Made by a program: the position numbers and the translations under genes
In this document: positions 22,196-34,815 of the stretch, piece by piece
Layout of the letters: every line of letters starts with the position of its first letter
Numbering within the stretch: position 1 is the first letter of the stretch
Notes under the pieces: model-generated
Told to the model about the DNA's origin: nothing
What the model saw: only the letters and a program-made list of their open reading frames with translations
Database searches by the model: none
From: Hermodice carunculata
Taxonomy: Eukaryota > Annelida > Polychaeta > Eunicida > Amphinomidae
Length of the DNA stretch: 64,000 nucleotides
Direction of reading: 5' to 3'
Assembly: GCA_964020975.1 (NCBI GenBank)
Contig: OZ026621.1
Span: forward strand, 97,962,005 to 98,026,004

Positions 22196-23165
22196 TTTAG
22201 ATATATGCGCATATAACGTTTAGGAGTTATAAAGTGTACAAACATCTTTGTCGACAGTAATGTTGGTGGCGCCACCTATAGTTTAGTGTAATACAGTGGT
22301 ACCTGCTATTTAAGACCACCCCTACAGCCAACAAAAAGTGGTCTCATACTTCAGGTGGTCTTAAATTGAAGGTATTTTTAACATGTAAATACAGCAGAGG
22401 GTCTTGCAAGAGTGGTCTTAAAAAGACATGCGGTCTTAAATTGGAGGTGGTCTTTAGAGCAGGTACCACTGTATATGGGTCAAAATATGAAAATGTTGTG
22501 ACTGCAATACCCTCCACAGTTTTCAAGTTAGTCCAGCATAACTTTCAGGACTTATAGGGTGTATAAAAATCTAAGTTGACTTCGATATTGGTGGTGCCAC
22601 GTACAATATTATGCAATGTAGGGGTCAAAATATGAAAATCTTGTGAACTCTCTAGCATCTTTAATTTTTGGCAGATCTTCCCCCAAATTCAGTGGGATTG
22701 TGGGGGAGGTCAAAGTATAAGTTGCTAGTGATACTAGTCGCGCCACCATTTGACAGAAATTATGAGCCAAAATGTGTTTTAAGATACATAATTCCATATC
22801 TTGAAAAGTAATTGGATTAGACTTGCCAAATTTATAGGATATATAGGCAATGTCCAAAGCTAGAATTGGATGTAATGTCAGTGACCTTGACCTATTTTTG
22901 GCCTTGATATTCTGTCCCAAGGTCACTGAGGACATAAAGTTAAGGACTCACTCATTGTTGTCTTGGCACATGCAACAATATCCATCACAGGAATTGCACA
23001 AATAAGCTATGATTACATGTGGAGGGAAGTGCCATCTGGTGGACTTTTTATACACCAAATGTACATAAGCTATATATGTTCAGCAGCCACTTGAGGACTT
23101 GCAACTTTGAAATGAAGAGGTGCAATATATCCACTGTGCCAGCAGAGCATTAGGCCATGGGTCTT
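22196..23165 (+). mobile_element. Non-autonomous H3 element, interrupted by a MITE
   Basis: Diverged units contain GGTGGCGCCACC, GGGTCAAAATATGAAAAT and ATAGGGTGTATAAA motifs. It ends with TGCCAGCAGAGCATTAG then GCCATGGG, as in the copy ending at 17604, but the final CTTGTT has decayed. A MITE (22292-22473) is inserted in the first unit. Non-coding. Confidence 0.55.
22292..22473. mobile_element. 182-bp MITE with perfect 15-bp inverted ends and TA target site
   Basis: Terminal inverted repeats CAGTGGTACCTGCT and AGCAGGTACCACTG are perfect and flanked by TA on each side, as in Tc1/mariner/pogo transposons. The interior holds repeated GGTGGTCTTAAA and AAGACCACC motifs. A neighbouring homologous unit of the host repeat (near 22615) lacks the insert, which supports the boundaries. 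No transposase. Confidence 0.88.
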
Positions 23166-24654
23166 TTTATTTTAACATGTTTAAAACAAAGCAAATTAAC
23201 TATATATGTATGTGATCGAGGGTTTATTTGATGGCCTGTACTAATGTGTATAAGTTTGTTGGAAGTACAGAAAGTTGTGTGTGACAAGGTCAGTGGACAG
23301 AGGGAGTTAGCCTTGGGCACAGGCAAAGACCTGGCCCTTTGAGAACTTGAGCTTGTTCATCAGCTGATGTGAATACAGTACTGTGGCTGATCATTTTTCT
23401 TACCAGGCAAAATAGAGAAAAAAATCTAGAGAATATTTTTTAAGCTAGACATTACTTTGCATCTGGTTTTGTATACCCATACATTGTATAAACAAAAACC
23501 TCAATTATAAGCAGATTTAATTTTAGCCTTTGTTGCCTTTATAGAATTCATTGAATTTTTCACCTGTCTCTGGCTGGGAATGGTGGTAAACATGACAACA
23601 GTCGCAACATGAATACCATTTGCATGAGCTCTGTGACACAATGTGTACCTTGAATTGATTGGCTCTTAAAGTGTGGCTTCATTGTGCATTCAGGAATATA
23701 AGAGAAACTTTTCTGCTGATTGCATGTTGTAAGACTTAATATCACAGAATGTATAATGTTGGCTTATATCTAGGTAACATTAATTGTTATTCATGGGTCA
23801 CTTAAAAAAAGCACTAATACACTACATGTACTACATGTAATACAGCAGCCTAGTCTCCACTCCTACAACCAGCAGATTCTAATCACCAGATCATAATAAT
23901 CCTTTTTTTTGGGGGGGGGGGGGGGTAATTTTTTTTAATATATTTTTCTCTTTTTTAAGTTTTATTTTAGGTAGGTTTGAGATGAAGATTGCATCTTCAA
24001 AATGTTCACAAAAGCAGCTTTCCCTCAAGTACTAACATGCCAGGTCCAAACTCAGTGGTTTGTGCACTGCTTGGCAAGATATGAAGTTCAAGGCAATACA
24101 AAAGCCAAGGCTGTCAGTGCTGTGGTATGTACACTGCATATATATGGGCCAAGTTAGTAATAAAATAAAGTGTACGATGTGATCCTGGGTGTAAAGTGTC
24201 CATACGACAACATCATATTTTATGAACATGCAATTTCAGATCTTACATGTGCTGTCAAAATGTTTTTAATTTTTTCCACAAGATTCCCCTAACATGCTAA
24301 ATAGAAATGGATTTCTTTTCTGAAGCCCAACATGCTATCATGAATAATTATATTCTTAGGTTTTTCACCTAATAAAAATGAGGACTGCTATCAGGTCCAT
24401 CCCACAGCCTGTCACCAGTGTTAGGTTTTTCACCTAATGAATGAAGACTGTAGATCACTTTTCACCATTTATTCTGCAGATCTCAAAACATGTAACAAGT
24501 TGACAACAAAGTGCTGATAGTGCTTCAGTGCTGTCACATCTAAGTCTGGTCTCTACTGTATGTGCCTGTCTGACTGTGCCCCTCTGGCTTCAGCTGACAA
24601 CTGAACATCCAATACCCTATGCTGGGGGAAGGCATCCCTTATATACCCAAGCTG
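23166..24654. other. Non-coding stretch
   Basis: No gene recognised. T/G homopolymers at 23902-23926 and a twice-repeated AGGTTTTTCACCTAAT at about 24359 and 24423. Confidence 0.5.
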
Positions 24655-24935
24655 CGCCCAACCTCTGCGCCCGACCCTTGCGCCCAACTCTGCGCCCATG
24701 CTCTGCGCCCGACCTCTGCACCCGACCCCTGTGCCTGACCTCTGCGCCCGACCCCTGCGCCTGAGAACCATCTGGGTGGCTGGCAGGCAGCCAAGTAAAC
24801 AAAGCTCCCCCCCCCCCCCAGTCTTCTGTGGGATTTCCATGACCTTTGTGCCCGACCCCTGCGCCCGAGAACCATCTGGGTGGCTGGCAGACAGCCAAGT
24901 AAATAAAGCACTCCCCAGCCTTCTGTGGGGTTGAT
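24655..24935 (+). repeat. GC-rich minisatellite and 100-bp duplication
   Basis: A 13-15 bp unit (TGCGCCCGACCCC and variants) is repeated about eight times from 24655 to 24765. It is followed by two copies of a 100-bp segment containing GAGAACCATCTGGGTGGCTGG and CTTCTGTGGG (24760-24832 and 24865-24932). A poly-C run at 24808-24819 lies in the first copy. Composition is far more GC-rich than the surroundings. Frames through it are open but have no recognisable product. Confidence 0.8.
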
Positions 24936-25950
<1,015 letters not shown>

Positions 25951-26488
25951 GGTCAAACTTTTGTGCACAGAAAGGACATTCTATGCACTTCCTTCCATTA
26001 CAAAGACAACCGTTGGGCAGACCTTTTTCCCAGCCAGGCCATTCTGGGCTTAATTATTAGCTTATCAGTCCAGATTCTAGAGCAGATCCAGACTTGGATC
26101 CTTTTCAACTGGAACACACTAGACAACTGGAACCAGACAAGGATCAAGAAACACTGCATGGATACACCAATAGTGCTTCATTGAGCCCTTTGTTGTTAGC
26201 ATCATGGGGAAATGAGCACATGTACTTGCTTAGTCTTATGCTAAAATTTCAAGTTGAGAGCTCATTTCCTCATAATGCTTTTTCTGTTAGGGAGACACAA
26301 TATGTGTCAATTCCTATCAGAAAATGCACATTTGATTCTCTGCAGTGTAGTCACACAGTTTAGGGTGCTAATGCAGGGCTTTGTACCTAGGTGTCAGTGC
26401 TGCTCTACCACCTTGTTCATTGCTCAACTCTTCCAGTGTCCATGTGCTGATGTTGATTTTTAACCCTTTGCTGGTCAGAATACCACTG
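25951..26488. other. Non-coding stretch
   Basis: No gene recognised; the open frames continuing from the microsatellite have no similarity. Confidence 0.5.
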
Positions 26489-26557
26489 AGTCAATAGCTT
26501 TCCTTGGCACCAGGTGGGTACACCGTGCCCTACCCCCACCAAGGAAAGCTACTGACC
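26489..26557. repeat. Foldback hairpin, copy 1 of 6
   Basis: AGTCAATAGCTTTCCTTGG is mirrored by CCAAGGAAAGCTACTGAC, with a GC-rich loop region. Sibling copies lie at 30484, 30854, 32769, 33064 and 57085. The flanks also match in part (TCTCGGCAAAACATCTTTTC here, TCTCAGCAAAAATATTTTAT at 32880), so the hairpin sits inside a longer repeat. Confidence 0.75.
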
Positions 26558-28529
26558 TAGGGTTTGCCATCAGGAATGGTCATAGAAATCTCGGCAAAAC
26601 ATCTTTTCTGGTAATGAGAAATTTAGATTAAAAACGACAATTCGCATTGGAGGCTTTTTTTTCGTGATTTGAACAGTGTTAACTGTGACTTGCTTCAAAT
26701 CAGTCTCTTTTCCTGGTGGCAATCACTGCCTTGGTGAATCCAGGGTGCTGTCTTACACAATCAGTCTCTTGCATTTTACATCTACAGGGCAAGACGTTCA
26801 TATTAGCTCACCAACAGGGCAAGGTGTTCATATGCGCTCACTGACAGGTGCATGCTGTCATTTTCCTGTAAGTCCCTGAACAGTTGATTTTGTAACAAAA
26901 CCAGTGGGACAGTTCACTTTTATAGTTGTTACCATTAGTATTGCGGCCTTGCATGGTCATAAAGCACATACTCACACACACACACACTTACGCCATCAGT
27001 GATGTGTTTCATGGCAAACAGATGGAGGCTTAGTGATAAGGCTGCAGTAAAATATCACATTGTTGAATTGAGCCATGTTCAGTCAAGAGTACAAGGTGTC
27101 ATGTAAAGTCAATGTGTATACACTGTAGCACTGGAAAAACATACAACCTACATTTTCATTAAGTGCAATTTTAGTCAATACTGTATGATGGTATTTATTT
27201 GTTAACAAAGTAAAGCAAAACATCATAATATTTACATTTGATTATTTGCATGTAAAATGCTTTGGTATAAGGACCAAATTCAGTTATATTATCTTATGAT
27301 TGTGGTGACAGTGTCGCAGATTTCAGATTCAATAAAGGCCTTGATTGTGATCTTTTCAGCAATGCATCTTGATATGTAGTGTGCAGTAAAAAAAAAAAAA
27401 AGTTTCATCCTACTTACTGGTCACATGTGATGTAATGTACCTTATGACAGGCCCACAGGCATCTATTATTGAACCTTCTGGATGAAAGTGTAGGATTAGA
27501 TGTCATGAATATGGGAACCAATAATTCAGGATAGAGATGAAATAAGAAGTGAGTGTGTCATGCAGCCCCCCCCCCCCCACTGTATAGATTCCCATCCTGT
27601 TTCTTCTCTTTTTGTGGTTATGACCAACCATTGGATCCAGAGGCCCTACAGGAAGTAGGCATGTACATCTTGTCTCTAGTGCGCATGCCATCATTTCAGT
27701 TCGGTTTTAATTTTTTTACGTTATGATGAATATTGTCAGCAAAAAGCCTCTACAAAGACATATCCCTGCATAACGGGACCATATAGATACAGTTTATCTA
27801 GCTTTAGTACGATTTACAGTAAATTAATTTTGCTTTGCATGAAAACATAAAAAAATTAACTATATGCTGTAGGAAAATACCCTTTACCCATCTTACCCTA
27901 TCAAGTAGGACCGGATTTTTATTCCATATTTTTTCAGATTGTACTGTACTAATTTTATTTCATACTACTTTACCCAGCTCACCCCACCATCATCCTGGCA
28001 GAAACTTTTGCACGCCTTATCTTGGACCCAATGTGGCCTGGTTCTAGTCCCAATTGACAGTAGGTAAATTATGCAGAATTCCCAAACTGATCAATTTGAT
28101 CCAGTACTTTTCATTCCTAATTGGCTCAAATTGTTTTCCAAAAAAGAATTAAAACGACCCTGTGTCCATATACATAGTTAAAACACTGCCATATTTCACG
28201 CTTTCGCCCTCCAAAAGCACTACAGCACATATGTATAAAGAGAAATAAACTTTATATCTGTAAATTATGGTAACTTGTATAATCTCTCTTGCCACTGTTA
28301 TCTCTCTCAAAATGGATGGTGTTTTGTTGATTTATACTAGATTACAAAGATGACATGGTAACGTTTTATAATCAGTTTTATTTATTGATCTACTTTTCTG
28401 GTAATTATGTCTGGGGGCGAACCTAGACATTTTGCGTTCCTTGGAGTTCTTTCTTTGTTTTCCTCTGTCTGGAGTTTTTCTCTGACACTGCAAGAACGAC
28501 ATCTTTAGCAATTTGGCAAAAAAAGTAGG
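26558..28529. other. Non-coding stretch
   Basis: No gene recognised. Homopolymers at 27388-27401 (A) and 27566-27580 (C). Confidence 0.5.
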
Positions 28530-29099
28530 CAATTAAACAAAATTTAAATCTTGAATATTTTAAAAAGTATTATATAGAAATGCCATTCCTATTTCAATAT
28601 ATGGGTTTATGATATAGCCGCATCCAATGAACGATGGACCAGAGTTGTAGCATTTCAGTTTATGTAAATAATTCATACAAGTTAGGCAAATATACAAAAT
28701 TTAAATTTTAAGTATTTTATAAATAGAGATGCCATTCGTATTTCAATTTATGGGTTTATGACCAAGCCGCATCAAAAAAACCATGAAACAAAGTTGCAGC
28801 ATTTTAATTTATACTAATTTCATAAATGTACAAAATTTAAATTTCGAACATTTAAAAAGTATATATAGATAGAGATGTCATTTTAAATTCAATTTATGGG
28901 TTTATGATAGCTGCATCCGATGAACAATGAACCAAAGTTATGCATTTCTATTTCAGCAAATTAGGCAAATTCACATTGAACACTATATATGGCAGAATAT
29001 CCCCAACTGTTACTAACATAAGAAATTTACTGAGCTCATTTACAATAAGATACTTTCATTGCACCCAAAGATATTTTCTTGCAAATCTATCTTTTCTAG
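28530..29099 (+). mobile_element. Diverged non-autonomous Helitron (H1 subfamily)
   Basis: Three units of about 140 bp (AGATGCCATTCCTATTTC, ATGGGTTTATGA, CATCCAATGAAC, GTTGTAGCATTT) are followed by a decayed hairpin region and TCTTTTCTAG|T, with CTAG at 29096-29099. The unit is clearly related to that of 55430-56186 and more distantly to the 9.4-13.1 kb group. Left boundary approximate. Confidence 0.65.
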
Positions 29100-30483
29100 T
29101 TTGTTTATTTAGTGTGCAATGGTGTCCGTCTACAATCACATTTTTGCACTAAAATCAAACTATAATGTACAAGTAATACCCTTTTGCTTGATCTGCACAG
29201 CCACTTTTTTTTTTCTGTTTAGAAGAAAACTTGTTTGACCTAGACTGGTGCAGTGAAGTCAGTTTATCAATAAATCAACACCAACAATGCATATCTGTTA
29301 TAAGTATTAACATTTTAAATGAAGCATTTCATTCTAAAAACATGGCCAGGCTTTTGTTGGATACAGTCATATATTTTTTGCCACTGGCTTTGCCTGGTTT
29401 TTCACATCATAAACATTTTAAAAAGTCAATTGATGTACACAACACACAGACCTTGGCAAGAACTTGTGAGTCTTTCATGATCACTTTTTATTACTATAAA
29501 TAGCCTCATCCCTCTTAAAGTGCTCTGATCAATAACTTTACTACTGATTATGCTGTATCAGTCACCTTATAAGACTAAAAACATAGAGTAACAATATATT
29601 TAATTGGATTTAGGTTCCATCAAAATATAGTTGCCTACGCCTTGAATTGAAGTGTTTATTGAAATTGTGGCAGTTTGGGTAGAACAGTGGGGAAGATCAA
29701 AAGAAGGCTGTGAAAATGACTGCCAGTGTAACAGACAAGGTTTGGAATTGTGGAGGTTAGTGAGAGGTCAGAGGCTGTAGGTAGACAGCAGGAGGAGCTG
29801 CTGATTGGGGTCTCACCTTTTTACCCCAGCTGGGTCCTTACCGGCAGAACAGTCAATAGGGAATACGGTGAATTACCTGTGGCCAACTTCGTGTCTGGTA
29901 ACGGGCACCTTTAGGACATGGCTGATGGGCACTGCGTCCACGTAAGCCTCATTTACATCAATTACCTGATACAGATGACCTAGAGACATGATCAGTGGCT
30001 ATGTCAAGTGTTTCCAATGACAAGGAGGCATGTGTTGACCTAGTCATTGTTGATCCAGCGCAGTGCAGATGGCTTTTTTTTCCCTGTTCTGCGCCGGCTA
30101 TCAGGTGGAGACATAAACTAATTGAAAGTCCCATTTTGACTGGTTTAGCTATCTAATTTAGATCTTCACTTGGTAAATTGGTCCTGATTGGAAGTCTCAG
30201 CCAAAGGCTACAAACAGAAGGCTGCCTCAGAACATTCAGTGGCCAGCCTTGATACATAATGAGCAAGGTGTCATGTAGGTTAGTCATATCATAATTTTTA
30301 TTTAATACACTTTTATACAAAAAAGTCATGCACATATTTCGGCATAAGGTGCAACCCAATTTTGGACAGATTGAATGAGAGTCCTATGTTTGGTTTAGAA
30401 GCCTTATCACTTGAAATCCACAGGATTGTTGCCAGATCCACATTCTACATGTATAACGCAGGGTCCACATCTTGGACCGATTT
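29100..30483. other. Non-coding stretch
   Basis: No exon recognised despite a somewhat less AT-rich section at 29650-30120. No repeat or RNA gene evident. Confidence 0.5.
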
Positions 30484-30555
30484 AGTCAACAGCTTTCCTT
30501 GGTGTGCTTTGGGCACAATTTGCCCAGAGCCTGCCCCAAGGAAAGCTGTTGACTT
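30484..30555. repeat. Foldback hairpin, copy 2 of 6
   Basis: AGTCAACAGCTTTCCTTGG is mirrored by CCAAGGAAAGCTGTTGACT almost perfectly. The loop contains GGGCACAATTTGCCC, itself an inverted repeat. Member of the family described at 26489. Confidence 0.82.
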
Positions 30556-30853
30556 GGACTGTTATATTTTATGTAAGTACAGGCATGCTGGTACTTGAAT
30601 GGAAGGTCTTTTTACAAGGAATATGAAGCTAGCACTTTCATAAAAAAATTGAGAGCATTTCTTTTGAAGTAGTTCAACTTAAGTCATAGTTGGTACTGAA
30701 AGAGCTAACACAAGGGACACATCTTCAGTCTCAGTGCCAAACAAAAACTGTGCACCTCTATATTGTTATCATGATTCCAGATTCAAGTTCACATAAAATG
30801 ACCCTTTGTTGACATACTAGCATGTCTGTATTTCCAAACAAAAGAAGGGGCTA

Positions 30854-30922
30854 AGTCAACAGCTTTCCTCAGTGAACTGTGGGCACATTGCATTTGAGCA
30901 TGCTGAGGAAAACTGTTGACTC
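30854..30922. repeat. Foldback hairpin, copy 3 of 6
   Basis: AGTCAACAGCTTTCCTCAG is mirrored by CTGAGGAAAACTGTTGACT. Changes in the two arms compensate (CTTGG/CCAAG in other copies, CTCAG/CTGAG here). It is followed by ACTCAAAGGGTTGA. Confidence 0.8.
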
Positions 30923-32144
30923 AAGCATCTAACATAGCACTCAAAGGGTTGAATTTTGCATCATTTTATGGGAATTATAATAAATGCTGAAGGTGCAGGT
31001 GTCCAGTTTAAGCCTTGATTATTAGTAAAGATCACCGAAGACAACTAGCACTTCAATTGGAACCACTGAAAATGTAGAGGTCTGTGGAAATACTAAACAT
31101 GCACAGACATGCCCAGTATACTGGAAATGGCATGTGGCACAGGCTACTAGGGCCTTAGCCACAATTCTCCTATTGTTTTTCACCGACACTGAAATTGATT
31201 TTTAGGGGAAAAAATCATTTAAGCAGGTGGTATTTTACCTACTATCCATTTGGCATGTTTATGGAGGAAATGGTTAATGTAGCTGGCTGGAGTTGGACCA
31301 CTACCTTTACAACCAGGGCATATTGACAGAATGGTGTGCCAACATGAAGTAATTGGTTATTTTCATCCAGTCTAACGTTACTGGAATGTTGAATATCACG
31401 TTTCTGTGCACACAGATCCAGAAATATGACTCAATTTTTGTCCCTCCAGGGGGCAGCAGCTGTACAGCTCTATCTGTGTCACAGCAATTGTGGATGAGAC
31501 TCCAATTTCCTTGAAAATGCAAAATTTCACATTCTGTCCCATCAAAATTTATGTGAATTTTTTTTTTTGGGGGGGGGGGCACAGAATGATTTGTGCAAAC
31601 ATTTCCAGCTCAGTGCTGGGTTTGTAAATGACGCTGCTAATATGTGATTAGAAAGGAAATAACAGATGGTTTATCTTGCATATTCTATCTCAGAGTGAGA
31701 GTATGAAAGTGTGTGTCCAGATTTTTAGATGTGCATGGTAACAAAAAATATGCATAAAAAGACACAAGCATATTAGCAAAATAGATAAAATCGAAACTAA
31801 GTATATTTAATCAATTTTGATGGAAGTGTGTTTTGTCAGTGTGCCTTCTGGTAAAAAGCTAAGGAACTATGAAAGCCTGATCATCTTTCCTTCATATCAC
31901 AAATGTGAGCCTAATTGAATCCAGGTGTCATAATTGTCAAGGAAATAGGTCTAAAACTATCATGATATAACTTCTACTGGGTTAAAAATGTGACACCAAA
32001 AAATGCAAAAAGGTCTATTGATTTGTTGTCAGAGCTGTTAAGTCATCTCACACAAAATCACCTCACACGTGGTTGCAGTGTGCATCTGTCAGCAGGTTTG
32101 TAAGTGGTCCTGGGGTGTCCACACACCCCCACCCCCATTTGGTA
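30923..32144. other. Non-coding stretch
   Basis: No gene recognised. T/G homopolymer at 31559-31578. Confidence 0.5.
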
Positions 32145-32187
32145 AATATTGACACAGAGGGTTGCACAGATAGATCTGTGTCAATAT
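32145..32187. repeat. 43-bp hairpin with perfect 14-bp arms
   Basis: AATATTGACACAGA (32145-32158) and TCTGTGTCAATATT (32174-32187) are exact reverse complements around a 15-nt loop. Too short for a typical microRNA precursor. Function unknown. Confidence 0.75.
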
Positions 32188-32370
32188 TGCCATGCAGTGA
32201 GCACATTTGGTTAAGTGTTGACAGTACAAGATGGTAATAGCCTGTGGCTTGATGTGGTGCCCCTGCAGCAGCCAGCAGTACAAACAACAGGTCTGCTCAA
32301 CATTCCGCTTGGGTTTCCACATTTCCAGATAACTTAGTAAGTGCAGGCTATTTGGTGTGTCCATTACCCT

Positions 32371-32418
32371 GCAAGTCATGCTGCAGTTACCCTTTGTGGT
32401 AGCTGCAGCATGACTTGC
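32371..32418. repeat. 48-bp hairpin with perfect 16-bp arms
   Basis: GCAAGTCATGCTGCAG and CTGCAGCATGACTTGC are exact reverse complements. The stem extends inward through TACC/GGTA to a 6-nt loop. It lies 184 bp from the hairpin at 32145. Confidence 0.8.
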
Positions 32419-32768
32419 TGTATGGTGCAATAACACTCAATTCATATATTAAGGCACACATGTACTGGATAGAAATTCTCTAGAAAAAATGTTGAAGTAA
32501 AACCTGTGTAGGGGATAACCAAATTGTAGTGTAAACTGAAGATAGTCTTCTTGTGGTTGTATAGGTATAAATGACATGGTACTATGAAGTTAATTATGTG
32601 AGCAGGTGGTCTTTAAAGACAGCATGGTCTTAGAAAGAGTGGTTTTGCAAGCCAGGGACCCCTGTGGTTGTATGAAAGATGTTTAATTATAACCTTCAGG
32701 AACCTAATGTCAACTCATAGCCATGCAACATTAACCCACTGAGCCCTTTCCTTGTTAGTATAAGCATA

Positions 32769-32845
32769 AGTCAACAGCTTTCCTTGGTGTGGGTCGGGCA
32801 CATTGTACCCCCCCCCCCCCCCCGCACCAAGGAAGGCTGCTGATG
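32769..32845. repeat. Foldback hairpin, copy 4 of 6
   Basis: AGTCAACAGCTTTCCTTGGTG is answered by CACCAAGGAAGGCTGCTGA, with a poly-C run in the loop. Preceded by a TAACCCACTGAGCCCTTTCC motif resembling flanks of other copies. Confidence 0.78.
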
Positions 32846-33063
32846 TGGGGCATGTGATCATTAAGGTATCTTCTACATGTCTCAGCAAAAATATTTTATG
32901 TCTAGATGAGAATTTTATGTGAAGAGATTGATGCAGACCATAATTTACATTCAGGTGTTCCAGGGCAATTTGAGAGCATGGAAACGGTTAAAAATGACCA
33001 AGAAGTATCGGATACATTGTAAGTGCTGTCTGAGTTTTTTGCCATTGAGGACAATACGCTGTC

Positions 33064-33122
33064 AGTCAACAACATTTCCTCATTTGGGGCTTAGCACCTA
33101 GAGTGAACCAAGGAAAGCTGAC
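33064..33122. repeat. Decayed foldback hairpin, copy 5 of 6
   Basis: AGTCAACAACATTTCCTCA and CCAAGGAAAGCTGAC correspond to the two arms of the family, but pairing is imperfect. Confidence 0.5.
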
Positions 33123-33649
33123 GCAGCTTGAGAAAGTTCATACAATTATGAATGACCTGAAGACTTTTGGTTTGTGGTTAGTGATAGAGGGTTCAGTGCA
33201 TGGTAAGAAAAGATTGGGTTTTTTGTATGGCAAAATTTTATGGATGTGTGAAATTGGTAAGAGGGTTAAGTGTCATGTATGTATGACTTACTTACAGGTA
33301 AAGGTGCCATACATGTTGCCTGTTTACACATCCTTATCTCTTTCTTTGTGGTAGGTCATGATGATTGATAATCTGGAGACTGCTATTTTGCCAGTCAGCC
33401 AGTTGTCAAATTTTAATACCTTGAAATGATTCAAGGCCAAGAAGTTTTCAAGGAAACTCAATCCAAAATTCTTTTTTGTGTCTTTTGGTGGGATGGGAAG
33501 TGGCCATTGGGCATTGTTTTACTGCCTGTTGCTTCTGCTGCTGCTTCGTCTGCTGATTTGCACCATGCCACGTTTGGTACTGTTCCCAATAAGAGTGGCG
33601 TGAAAACTGACTACAAAATTCACACGTAAATAAGTAAGTAACTAAAGGA
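33123..33649. other. Non-coding stretch
   Basis: No gene recognised. Confidence 0.5.
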
Positions 33650-33830
33650 AGAAAGAAAAAAAGGAAGGAAGGAGAAAGAAAGAATAAAGTATGTAAGGGA
33701 AAACAAGAAGTCTGTTCACACACAGGCTTAATAAATAAAGAAAGAAAGAATAAAGTTTTTGAGGAAAAACAAGAAGTCTGTGTTTACACACAGACTTCTT
33801 GTTTTTCCTCAACACACAGACTTAATAAAA
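33650..33830. mobile_element. Inverted, duplicated terminal piece of a hairpin-ended element
   Basis: Contains a purine-rich (GAAA)n tract, ACAAGAAGTCTGTTCACACACAGGC, a second GAAAG tract and then a 50-bp near-perfect palindrome (33761-33810). The palindrome half is AAGTCTGTGT...ACACAGACTT followed by CTTGTTTTTCCTC, which resembles the hairpin plus CTGTTTTTC of the H1 5' ends and the hairpin plus CTTGTT of the H2 and H3 3' ends. Reading as two terminal pieces joined head to head is my inference. Confidence 0.5.
33761..33810. repeat. 50-bp perfect palindrome
   Basis: Arms of 23 bp (GAGGAAAAACAAGAAGTCTG plus TGT, and its exact complement ending TTTTTCCTC) enclose the loop TTAC. Confidence 0.93.
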
Positions 33831-34589
33831 GGAAAGCATAAAGTGGAAAAGAAAAAAATGCAGTTGGTGCAGCTGTGACAGGCCAGTGGTATGGGTGGGT
33901 GACACCAGTGTGAGGGTGGTTGGTTTCATGGGATATCTGTTTCTTCACACCCTCTCCCCTTTACACATGTGTAGTTACAACAGGTGTTATAACATAATGT
34001 CCTAAGTGGAAGTGCCATATAAGGTATGTCACAAAGAGCCATTGGTTCCAGTCTAGTTATTAGGATTGGTTTTTCAGCAGCCCCATTACCCTGATACTCC
34101 ATGTCCACTCCGGTGTCACATCGGCTGCAGCTTCCTGAAAGCTTTCTTACATAATCTTCAGAGGTGAATGGGTGAAGCAGAGACAAACTTTAGGGTTGTT
34201 AGAGAATTGGGCCAAATGTGACAGGTGCCAGGGTGTGTTTGATGTCCTTGTCTAGTCTTGTCACAAGTTGAGCTATACATGGACTGCTCATGTGCCAGGC
34301 TGCTGCGCTGTCTTAATGGACAGGAAAATACATTTCCCAGTTCTGTGAAACAGATGATCAAAGCTTCTAGATTTCTTTGATCTACTTGTTTTTTATGTGG
34401 CAAAATTTGGCCATACCACAAGGTCTAGTTTATGTTTTGATATTTGTGAACACAGGTAAAAGTCACAACATTTTATGATTGTATTTGTCTTGCGATCCGT
34501 AAACACTTAATGGGAGATAGTACAGTGCTGCCACCTTTGAGACACCACTTCAATGAAGATCACCTGCCTTTTTAAGACTACATTTTTCA
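33831..34589. other. Non-coding stretch
   Basis: No gene recognised. From about 34520 the sequence resembles decayed CAGTG-type MITE sequence. Confidence 0.4.
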
Positions 34590-34601
34590 GGCTGCCTTTT
34601 G

Positions 34602-34643
<42 letters not shown>

Positions 34644-34667
34644 TTTGAGAGATCACCCTTAGGTGAG

Positions 34668-34815
34668 TCCAAAAGTAGTCATATCAAGCAGGTGGTCTCT
34701 CAACGGAGGTCAAATGACATGGAATAAGATATATATATATATATATATATATATCTTGTTCCATGTCATTTGACCTCCGTTGAGAGACCACCTGCTTGAT
34801 ATGACTACTTTTGGA
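34668..34815. repeat. 148-bp palindrome centred on (AT)n
   Basis: Arms of about 60 bp (TCCAAAAGTAGTCATATCAA ... GACATGGAA) are almost exact reverse complements around a central (AT)n of about 27 bp. The arm contains GGTGGTCTCTCAACGG, related to the GGTGGTCTT motif of the MITE at 22292, so it may be a MITE-derived inverted duplication. A second (TA)n run lies at 34603-34640. Confidence 0.9.
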
